Shown here: positions 16,008-21,920 of the stretch, one piece after another
Layout of the letters: every line of letters begins with the position of its first letter
Numbering within the stretch: position 1 is the stretch's first letter
DNA from: Syntrophales bacterium
Lineage (GTDB): Bacteria > Desulfobacterota > Syntrophia > Syntrophales > UBA2251
Assembly: GCA_023230905.1 (NCBI GenBank)
Contig: JALNWL010000017.1
Coordinates: forward strand, 1 to 21,920
Length of the DNA stretch: 21,920 bases
Direction of reading: 5' to 3'
Program-made: the position numbers and the translations under genes
The notes under the pieces: model-generated
The model's database searches: none
Told to the model about the DNA's origin: nothing
Seen by the model: only the letters and a program-made list of their open reading frames with translations

Positions 16008-17579
16008 TCAATCGCCGGGTGTTCCGCGATGGGACTTCCTCCCGAAGGGGATCCCCAGCTTGCGCATCCGGTTCCTCAAGGTATTCGGCTTGATCCCGAG
16101 GCGTTCCGCCGCGCCGCCGGCTCCCTGGACCCTTCCCCCGGTCCTGTCGAGCATCTCCTGAATATGCTGCCGCACCGCGTCATCCAGATGACACGGGGCC
16201 TCTTTCGGTCCGCTTGGGAATTCCCTTTCCGCCGGTCTCGCCGACGGCGGATCCATCGGGAACTCATCGAAGGTGAGCGGCCTGTACGTGTGCCCGGTGC
16301 GCATTCTGATCAGCGCCCTCTCCACAATATTTTCCAGCTCCCGGACGTTGCCGGGCCAGTCGTAGGCCATGAGTTTCTCCATCGCTCCCGGCGCGAGGAC
16401 CGGATCGACGGCAAGGTTCAATTCCCGGGATTTCTTCAGGATAAAATGCAGAACCAGGCGCGGGATATCGGATTTCCGTTCCCTGAGCGGCGGAATCCGG
16501 ATGGGGAACACGTTGAGCCGAAACCAGAGGTCCTCCCTGAAACGATTCGAGCTGATCAGATCTTCCAGTTTCCGGTTGGTGGCGGCAATGACGCGGACGT
16601 CCACCTTGATCGGGTTTGTCCCCCCCACCCGCTCGATCTCCCGTTCCTGAAGCACCCGCAAGAGCCTCACCTGCGCCGGGGCAGGGAGATCGCCGACCTC
16701 GTCGAGAAAGATCGTGCCCTTATGCGCCCGCTCGAAACGCCCGAGCTTCTGGGAGATGGCGCCGGTAAAGGCGCCTTTCTCGTGACCGAAGAGCTCGCTG
16801 TCGATCAGTCCGTCTGGGATCGCGCCGCAGTTGATCTTCACAAGGGGGCCGTCCTTGCGCGGCGAGGCGTAGTGGATCGCATTGGCGATGATCTCCTTGC
16901 CCACACCGGTCTCTCCCAGCAGGAGCACCTGACTGGTAAGCGGCGCCACCTGCTCGACCGCCTCCATGACGCTCTTCAGCCCGTTCCCGGCGCCGATGAT
17001 CTCGCCGGACGCCACCTGCCGCAGTTCCTGGCGAAGGTAGCGGTTGTCGTCGGCCAGCAGTCGCTTGATGTTGACGATCTCGCGATACTGGAGACTGTTG
17101 GCCATGGCGATGGAAAAAGGATTGTGAAGCTGAGCGATGAGCCGTGCGTGTTCCTCGGTGTAGCGGTTGCGGCCCTTGCAGAAGAAATCGATCTGCCCCA
17201 GCCTTGTTCCCTTGAAATTCACGAAGAGCACCAGACTCGATTTGTCGATAAAGCCAAGGGTCTCCCAAATCTTCATCGGCACGGGGTCTTCTTCCGGGTT
17301 GTTGTAGATGACCACGGTGCTCTTGGTGTTCTTGAACGATCGATGTCCTTCTAAAGAGATCGGGATGGAAGGATGCGAAACATCCAGAGGTATGTTCGAA
17401 GCCGTGGCCAGCAGGAGCAGGGACCGGTTCTTCTCGTCGTAATAGTGCACCGAGATCCCATCCAGCGGGATAAACTCCTGCAGGAATTCAAGACAGTCCT
17501 TCGCCACAACATCGATCTCCAGGCTGCCGCAGATGCGCAGCGTGGCCTCATGAAAGAAGTCGATCAAACCGGCAGACAT
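16008..17579 (-). CDS. Sigma-54-dependent activator with N-terminal GAF-like domain
   Basis: This 523-residue enhancer-binding protein has three parts. Residues about 10-180 form a GAF-like sensor with no phospho-acceptor receiver domain. Residues about 200-430 are the AAA+ domain, with Walker A GETGVGKE (Lys228), the sigma-54-contact motif GAFTGA (269-274) and Walker B GTIFLDEVGDLP. The C-terminal Fis-type helix-turn-helix is AAERLGIKPNTLRNRMRKLG. This is the FhlA/NtrC architecture in which a small molecule bound by the GAF domain triggers open-complex formation. ATG 17577-17579 is preferred, with a G-run about 9 nt upstream; an ATG at 17612 has no ribosome site. It is divergent from the flavoprotein gene, which carries a -24/-12 promoter, so that operon is the obvious target. 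It may also control the minus-strand genes downstream. Confidence 0.95.
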   Translation of the reverse strand: MSAGLIDFFHEATLRICGSLEIDVVAKDCLEFLQEFIPLDGISVHYYDEKNRSLLLLATASNIPLDVSHPSIPISLEGHRSFKNTKSTVVIYNNPEEDPVPMKIWETLGFIDKSSLVLFVNFKGTRLGQIDFFCKGRNRYTEEHARLIAQLHNPFSIAMANSLQYREIVNIKRLLADDNRYLRQELRQVASGEIIGAGNGLKSVMEAVEQVAPLTSQVLLLGETGVGKEIIANAIHYASPRKDGPLVKINCGAIPDGLIDSELFGHEKGAFTGAISQKLGRFERAHKGTIFLDEVGDLPAPAQVRLLRVLQEREIERVGGTNPIKVDVRVIAATNRKLEDLISSNRFREDLWFRLNVFPIRIPPLRERKSDIPRLVLHFILKKSRELNLAVDPVLAPGAMEKLMAYDWPGNVRELENIVERALIRMRTGHTYRPLTFDEFPMDPPSARPAEREFPSGPKEAPCHLDDAVRQHIQEMLDRTGGRVQGAGGAAERLGIKPNTLRNRMRKLGIPFGRKSHRGTPGD

Positions 17580-17624
17580 CGTTGAAACCCCCGTCGTCGG
17601 ATCCCGCCGCATTCATATTTTGGG

Positions 17625-17714
17625 AGATAACTACCATATAATTCACTTTATCTACAGCATTTATGCAGTCCAACCGGGCTGAAAATCATATCTATCTGAA
17701 AATACACATTATCT
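17625..17714. promoter_or_regulatory. Candidate activator-binding region with repeated TTATCT
   Basis: The AT-rich divergent gap holds AGATAA at 17625-17630, TTATCT at 17648-17653, the doubled TATCTATCTG at 17689-17698 and TTATCT at 17709-17714. The first two face each other as an inverted repeat. They lie about 20-120 bp upstream of the -24 box at 17721. Enhancer sites for sigma-54 activators normally sit 80-150 bp upstream, so the left pair is best placed. Confidence 0.35.
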
Positions 17715-17719
17715 GTTCA

Positions 17720-17735
17720 TGGCACGGTTTAAGCT
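17720..17735 (+). promoter_or_regulatory. Sigma-54 (-24/-12) promoter of the flavoprotein operon
   Basis: TGGCACGGTTTAAGCT matches the consensus TGGCACG-N4-TTGCW. GG lies at 17721-17722 and GC at 17733-17734 with exactly 10 bp between them, and the -24 element TGGCACG is perfect. The -12 side has AA in place of TT. Transcription would start near 17746, about 70 nt before the ATG at 17817. The gene for a sigma-54 activator is directly divergent. Confidence 0.85.
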
Positions 17736-17816
17736 TCCATTTAATAACGAAAGGAGCTTTTTGGAGTGCGTATCAATCAAACCAACCCTGATGCAAAAGC
17801 GAAGGAGGATTATTGA

Positions 17817-19652
17817 ATGAAAAAGGAAAATGACACCAAGAGCGGAATGGACAGGCGCGACTTTCTGAAAACGGGAGCCGTAACGATCGGCGCCGGCGCC
17901 GTAGCCGCGAGCGGCGTTCTCGGAGCCGTCGTCAAGGAGGCCGATGCCGCCGAGAAGAAGGCGTCCACCCCCTGGAAGAACTGCGACGTCAACCTGAAGA
18001 ACGTCAACCCGATCAAACCCATCTCCGAACCCCGAAAGTACGACTATCAAACCGACGTCCTGGTCATCGGTTTCGGCGTCGGCGGAACCATGGCGGCCCT
18101 CAGCGCGGTTAAGCAGGGTGCAAAAGTTGTCGTCTTCGAGAAGCTGACCCGTGAAAACTGGGATGAGCACTGCGGCGTGCAGGTCCTCGGCGGACTCGGC
18201 GGCGAAGAATGGGGGAAGATCACCAAAAGAGGGTGGGACCCGGCGAAAGACGTGGACGCGGCCGCTTACGAGATCTGGGCGGCGCAGGATTACCAGGCCG
18301 ACTACCGTCTGATCAAGAAGCAGGTCGAGGAATGGCCCACCCCCATCGAGATGCTGCGGTCGATCGGATGCAAGTTCTTTCCCGTGGACCTGGGAGACTC
18401 CTTTGTCGGCCGGATGAAGATCAACTACCCGGCCATCCGCTACACCAACGTCGGCAACGACCTTCAGGACTTCACCCCCATGGATCCCTGGATCAACAAG
18501 TATCACGCCTGTGAAGTGGCCATCGAGCGCTTCCTGCAAAACAGCGGCAAGGCGGAGTTGATCTACGGGGCCGATAACACCCGCCTGGTCACGAATGCCT
18601 CGGGCCGCGTTGTCGGCGCGAAGTCAACCGTCAAAGGCAAGGACGTGTTCGTGAAGGCCAAGTCCACCGTCATCGCGACCGGCGGTTACGGCGCCAACTA
18701 CGACATGGTCAAGTACTACGGCTGGATCGACGTCACCTGCGGGTGCCACGTGGGCGCCGAGTCGAACGACGGTCACGGCATTCGAATGGGACAGGGCCTG
18801 GGCGCGGACCTGAGCTGCATGCCGTCGGGCGCGGTCGCGGACGGCGGTCCGGACACCCTGGCGGCCGGCCGGCCCTGGACGTTCAGAAACGATTTCTTCT
18901 ACAAGGACAAGACCGTTTCCGGCTATGCCGAGGCGGGCATTCAGCTTGCGAGGCAGCCGTCCCTGCGGGTGAACGAGGCCGGCCTGAGGTTCATGGACGA
19001 AAACGAAACCTGGAAGGCCAAGAACCTCTGCGCCTCCGAGCAGCCGAACAAGAACTACTTCACGATTTACGACGCCGACATCGAAGGCTTCATCAATTAC
19101 ACCAAGAAGTCCCGCTACGGCATGTGCGAGAACATGATCACGCCGGACTTCAGAATCTTCTACGAGGACGATGACATCCGGCCTCTCTGGAAGTGGCAGG
19201 ACAGCCTGCAGTGGTGCAAGAAGAACCTGAAGAACATCTACGAGGCGAACAGTCTCGAGGAACTGGCCCGAAGGGCGGGCATCAATCCGAAGGCGTTCGT
19301 GGCGCAGGTCAAACGCTACAACGAGTACTGCCGTTCCGGCGTGGACAAGGAATTCGACAAGCACAAGTCCTTCCTGTATCCGATCGAGAAGCCGCCGTTC
19401 CTCGCGGTCAAGAACAAGCCGTCGTTCCTCTGGTCGACAACGAGCGGCCTGAGGGTCAACCCGCAGTGGCAGGTCATCAAGGCCAACGGCGACGCCATCC
19501 CGGGTCTGTACGGCGGCTCCGGCGACGTGGGCGGGTTCTGCAAACCCTATGGCTACGGGAACGACAACGAGTTCCAGCCCGCGGCGAGCGCGGCGATCAG
19601 CGGCAGCATCGGAGGACGGAACGCGGCGCTTGAGGCACTCGGCAAGGCCTAA
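17817..19652 (+). CDS. Tat-exported FAD protein of the fumarate reductase/flavocytochrome c superfamily
   Basis: This 611-residue protein has a twin-arginine signal (DRRDFLK at 12-18, Ala/Gly-rich stretch to about 40) and an FAD-binding Rossmann fold (VLVIGFGVGG at 81-90, acidic residue Glu108). It also has GGYGANYDM, DGHGIRMGQGLGADL and the C-terminal IPGLYGGSGDVGG of FAD_binding_2 proteins. Relatives reduce fumarate, urocanate and similar enoates, or dehydrogenate ketosteroids. By alignment to Shewanella Fcc3, Arg402 is replaced by Trp399 (DENETW), His504 by Ser540 (WSTTSG) and the GANRLGG arginine is absent, so this is not a fumarate reductase. AAGGAGGAT lies 6 nt before ATG 17817. A cytochrome c gene follows, the usual electron partner. 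It probably works outside the cytoplasmic membrane on an unknown substrate under control of the divergent sigma-54 activator. Confidence 0.88.
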   Translation: MKKENDTKSGMDRRDFLKTGAVTIGAGAVAASGVLGAVVKEADAAEKKASTPWKNCDVNLKNVNPIKPISEPRKYDYQTDVLVIGFGVGGTMAALSAVKQGAKVVVFEKLTRENWDEHCGVQVLGGLGGEEWGKITKRGWDPAKDVDAAAYEIWAAQDYQADYRLIKKQVEEWPTPIEMLRSIGCKFFPVDLGDSFVGRMKINYPAIRYTNVGNDLQDFTPMDPWINKYHACEVAIERFLQNSGKAELIYGADNTRLVTNASGRVVGAKSTVKGKDVFVKAKSTVIATGGYGANYDMVKYYGWIDVTCGCHVGAESNDGHGIRMGQGLGADLSCMPSGAVADGGPDTLAAGRPWTFRNDFFYKDKTVSGYAEAGIQLARQPSLRVNEAGLRFMDENETWKAKNLCASEQPNKNYFTIYDADIEGFINYTKKSRYGMCENMITPDFRIFYEDDDIRPLWKWQDSLQWCKKNLKNIYEANSLEELARRAGINPKAFVAQVKRYNEYCRSGVDKEFDKHKSFLYPIEKPPFLAVKNKPSFLWSTTSGLRVNPQWQVIKANGDAIPGLYGGSGDVGGFCKPYGYGNDNEFQPAASAAISGSIGGRNAALEALGKA

Positions 19653-19703
19653 CCCAACCGACCGCATCCTGTACCGTGTGCGGGGAAGCATTCAAGTTCC
19701 AAC

Positions 19704-19747
19704 GGGCATCCGGAGTCTCGCAGCATTGAAGCTGACTCCGGATGCCC
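19704..19747 (+). promoter_or_regulatory. Strong intercistronic hairpin
   Basis: Arms 19704-19717 (GGGCATCCGGAGTC) and 19734-19747 are perfectly complementary over 14 bp. An inner CAGC/GCTG stem can form around ATTGAA. No T-run follows, so it is not a classical terminator. Lying between the flavoprotein stop (19652) and the cytochrome start (19797), it could stabilise the upstream message or lower read-through so that the two partners are made in different amounts. Confidence 0.6.
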
Positions 19748-19796
19748 ACGGGACACCCTCTGCGGGACGCGGGTTCAGGGCGATGGAGGGAAAGCG

Positions 19797-20396
19797 ATGT
19801 TCATGAAAAAAAGGACTTCCGCCTTGTTGTTCGGCGTTTTTGCGCTCCTCGCATTCACGTTGCCGCTCGCGGACTACGGCATCAGCGGCGCGGCCTCGAA
19901 TCTGCCGGATAAAGCGAAGCAGGGCGCTGCGGCCCCGGCCGTTGCCGGGTCCTTTTCGAAAGACGCGGACTGTGCCCTCTGTCACGCGCCCTACGCCGAA
20001 TCCATGAAGAACGACAAGATGCTGATGGGCAGGCATGCGGCCGTAACCCCGAAGTGCTCGTCATGCCACAAGGAAGCCGATATGGCGACCGCGCATGCGA
20101 AGGTGACCAAGGCGCCGGGGAAGTTCTTCAGGCAGCGGAAGTACCCGAACGAGATGTGCCTGGCGTGTCATGGCTCCTACGACCGCCTGGTCGAAAGAAC
20201 CAAGGACAGCACCGCATTCAAAACGACTCACAACGAGTTGATCAATCCCCACAAGCCCACGCATGGGCAAGTCGAATGCTATAATTGCCACAAGATGCAC
20301 AAGGACAAGCCGCCGATCGAGTACTGCTACGGCTGCCATCACCCGAGGCAGCTCAGCAACTGCAAGGACTGCCACGCCCCACAAAAAGATTCGTAG
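19797..20396 (+). CDS. Secreted six-heme cytochrome c
   Basis: This 199-residue protein has a Sec-type signal (MKKRTSALLFGVFALLAFTL, then a short linker) and six CxxCH heme sites starting at residues 59, 87, 121, 161, 177 and 189. The order CALCH, CLACHGSYDRL, CYNCHKMHKDKPP and CYGCH resembles the four-heme domain of Shewanella Fcc3-type flavocytochromes. The second and sixth sites (CSSCH, CKDCH) look like additions. Several extra His residues (for example His80, His100, His145, His152, His156) can serve as sixth ligands. GGAGGG lies 6 nt before ATG 19797; an ATG two codons later is also possible. It is the second gene of the sigma-54 operon and should carry electrons between the quinol pool or other cytochromes and the flavoprotein in the periplasm. 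Confidence 0.9.
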   Translation: MFMKKRTSALLFGVFALLAFTLPLADYGISGAASNLPDKAKQGAAAPAVAGSFSKDADCALCHAPYAESMKNDKMLMGRHAAVTPKCSSCHKEADMATAHAKVTKAPGKFFRQRKYPNEMCLACHGSYDRLVERTKDSTAFKTTHNELINPHKPTHGQVECYNCHKMHKDKPPIEYCYGCHHPRQLSNCKDCHAPQKDS

Positions 20397-20463
20397 GGTT
20401 TAAGACGGACTGGCCGGCTCGGAAGTCGAAAGCTTCCGAATTCATCGCGAAGATGTGCCTGTT

Positions 20464-20497
20464 TTTGTAAGAAAAAGATGCTCCTTTTCCTTACAAA
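20464..20497 (+). terminator. AT-rich stem-loop after the cytochrome gene
   Basis: TTTGTAAGAAAAAG (20464-20477) pairs with CTTTTCCTTACAAA (20484-20497) at 13 of 14 positions around a 6-nt loop, 68 nt after the cytochrome stop. The arm contains TTTTCC but no T-run follows, so it is an unusual terminator or a 3'-end processing structure. Confidence 0.45.
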
Positions 20498-20655
20498 TAT
20501 TCATGCACGAACATCATGCAAGGTATCGATTCTAAAATACTAAGTCGCATATGCGGTCGCGGGAAGGGTTGTGTCGTTACCCCAGGCGATTTTGTGAAGC
20601 TCGGCCGCATATCCCAAAAAAGGGCTGCCGGGGCCAAGGCAATTCCCCAGTCTGG

Positions 20656-20710
20656 AAAAAGTGTCGGCCCGACGGAACTGATTTTCCGATCGGAACCGAA
20701 TCGGGCCGAC
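20656..20710 (-). terminator. Intrinsic terminator of the acyl-CoA ligase gene
   Basis: Read on the minus strand, GTCGGCCCGA (20710-20701) pairs perfectly with its complement at 20672-20663 and is followed after two bases by TTTTT (20660-20656). The 28-nt loop contains the 12-bp palindrome TTCCGATCGGAA (20684-20695), which can form a second stem. It begins 22 nt after the ligase stop codon. Confidence 0.65.
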
Positions 20711-20732
20711 GCAACGTTCTCCGGGCGGGCTG

Positions 20733-21920
20733 TCAGCCCTTCCCCTGCTTCTTCAGCTCCAGGTCCCGGAGCTCCCGCCGCAGGATCTTGCCCACGGCGC
20801 TCTTCGGGAGGGCCTCCAGGAACTCCACGATCTTCGGGACCTTGTAGGCCGCCAGGGTCTGCCGGCAGAAGGCGATCACCTCCTCCGCCGTCAGGGTCTG
20901 CCCCGGCCTGGGCACCACGAAGGTCTTCACCGTCTCCCCCCGGTAGGCGTCGGGGATGCCGATGGTGCAAACCTCGAGGACCTTCGGGTGGGTCATGAGG
21001 AGCTCGTCGATCTCCTTGGGGTAGATGTTGAACCCGCTGGCGAGGATCATGTCCTTCTTCCGGTCCACGATGGTGACGTAGCCGTCGGCGTCCATGAACC
21101 CGATATCCCCCGTGTAGAGCCAGCCGTCGATCAGAACCTTGTCCGTCTCCTCCGGGTTTTTGTAGTACCCCATCATGACCTGGGGCCCCTTGAAGCAGAT
21201 CTCCCCGGCCTCGCCGATCGGCATTTCCTTCTTACCCGTTTCCAGGTCCACGATCTTCAGGTCCGTGTTGGGGAAGGGAATGCCCACGGAGCCGGGCTTC
21301 TCGTCGCCGCCCCAGGGCGTCGCCGTCCCCATGGGGGTGATCTCCGTGAGGCCGTACACGTTCACCAGGGGAACGTTTCGGCGCTCCTTGAGCATCTTGA
21401 TCGTCTCCACCGCCATGGGGGCCGACCCGGTCAGGTAGGCCTTCACGAAGGAGAGGTCCATCTTCTGGAACCGCTCGGAATGAAGCAGGGCCACGAAAAT
21501 CGTGGAGACCCCCGGGAGCAGGCTGGGCTTGAACTTCTCCAGGAGGTCGATGATCCGGTCCGGCTCGGGCCGGGGAACGAGGATGTCAGACCAGCCGGCG
21601 AAGATGGCGGTGTTTTTGAGCCCCGTCCAGCCGGCGGCGTGGAAGAAGGGGAAGATGGCCAGCATGCTCTCCTCGCCGTCCTTGAAGCCGACGTACCAGG
21701 TCCGGAACTGCTGGGCGTTGAAAGAGATGTTGGCGTGGCTCAGCATGACGCCCTTGCTGAGGCCCGTCGTCCCCCCCGTGTAGATCAAGGCCCCCAGGTC
21801 CTCGAGGGAAGCCTGGTTCGGGACGGAATCGGCGGGCTGGGGGCCGACCAGGTCCATGATTAGGTACACCCCCTCCGCGTCGGGGACGGCGGCGGGCGGG
21901 ACGCGGGGCTTCAGCGGCGC
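20733..21920 (-). CDS. Long-chain acyl-CoA ligase (AMP-forming), N-terminus outside the window
   Basis: The frame is open from the right edge of the window to TGA at 20733-20735, giving 395 residues. A further roughly 150 residues are expected upstream in a family of about 550. The ANL-superfamily motifs are present in order: the phosphate loop YTGGTTGLSKGVMLSH, then YGLTEITP, YTGDIGFMDADGYVTIVDRKKD and the C-terminal catalytic lysine in KSAVGKILRREL. These enzymes activate a fatty or other carboxylic acid with ATP through an acyl-adenylate and then load it on CoA. FadD-like long-chain specificity is likely but not proven. The GTG at 21869 is internal, not the start. It has its own terminator and converges on the cytochrome operon, so it is probably not part of the sigma-54 system. 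Confidence 0.93.
   Translation of the reverse strand, partial: APLKPRVPPAAVPDAEGVYLIMDLVGPQPADSVPNQASLEDLGALIYTGGTTGLSKGVMLSHANISFNAQQFRTWYVGFKDGEESMLAIFPFFHAAGWTGLKNTAIFAGWSDILVPRPEPDRIIDLLEKFKPSLLPGVSTIFVALLHSERFQKMDLSFVKAYLTGSAPMAVETIKMLKERRNVPLVNVYGLTEITPMGTATPWGGDEKPGSVGIPFPNTDLKIVDLETGKKEMPIGEAGEICFKGPQVMMGYYKNPEETDKVLIDGWLYTGDIGFMDADGYVTIVDRKKDMILASGFNIYPKEIDELLMTHPKVLEVCTIGIPDAYRGETVKTFVVPRPGQTLTAEEVIAFCRQTLAAYKVPKIVEFLEALPKSAVGKILRRELRDLELKKQGKG

Larger units (their letters stand above)
20397..20732. other. Intergenic region between convergent genes
   Basis: This 336-bp region separates the cytochrome gene (+) from the acyl-CoA ligase gene (-). It contains the AT-rich stem-loop at 20464-20497 and the ligase terminator at 20656-20710. 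I see no open frame with coding character and no promoter worth naming. Confidence 0.5.

Noticed and set aside
15330..17354. Very long open frame (about 670 codons) on the plus strand opposite the sigma-54 activator.
   Set aside because: It lies antisense to a gene with complete AAA+ and HTH motifs, shows no domain pattern, and long antisense frames are expected in GC-rich DNA.

Overview
The window is about 21.9 kb of GC-rich, gene-dense bacterial DNA. The gene mix includes a NtrC/FhlA-type sigma-54 activator, a Tat-exported flavoprotein beside a multiheme cytochrome c, an iron-dependent alcohol dehydrogenase, an acyl-CoA ligase and a hotdog thioesterase. This fits an anaerobic, possibly syntrophic, Desulfobacterota (former Deltaproteobacteria) relative. 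That placement is inference from gene style; no rRNA or other marker is present. I found no tRNA, rRNA, CRISPR array or intact mobile element.

Left part (1-9384). A gene tail that may be the end of an RNase E/G-like protein is followed by an iron-containing alcohol dehydrogenase (+). Convergent to it is a tight three-gene operon (-), joined by two 4-bp ATGA overlaps: a membrane-anchored transglutaminase-like protein, an ABC ATPase and an ABC-2-type permease. A hotdog thioesterase (-) lies divergent to a Tat-exported D-aminoacylase-type amidohydrolase (+), which has a good sigma-70 promoter. A zinc phospholipase C/P1-nuclease-like protein (-) converges on the amidohydrolase.

Central and right part (9510-20396). 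This is the most interesting region. On the minus strand, in order of transcription, are a GAF/AAA+/Fis sigma-54 activator, a small cysteine-rich protein resembling DUF6125, an FLVCR-like MFS transporter, an FGGY carbohydrate kinase, a class III aminotransferase of the glutamate-1-semialdehyde aminomutase type, and a RuBisCO-like protein (form IV). Divergent from the activator, behind a near-consensus -24/-12 promoter at 17720-17735, are a Tat-exported FAD protein of the fumarate reductase/flavocytochrome c superfamily and a secreted six-heme cytochrome c.

A working model, which is inference, is as follows. The activator senses a small molecule and switches on an extracytoplasmic flavin/heme redox pair. 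The MFS protein imports the substrate or product. The kinase, aminotransferase and RuBisCO-like protein then process it in the cytoplasm. The flavoprotein lacks the fumarate-reductase catalytic residues, and the RuBisCO-like protein lacks several carboxylase residues, so the substrate is probably none of the textbook ones. The window ends inside an acyl-CoA ligase (-) that has its own intrinsic terminator.
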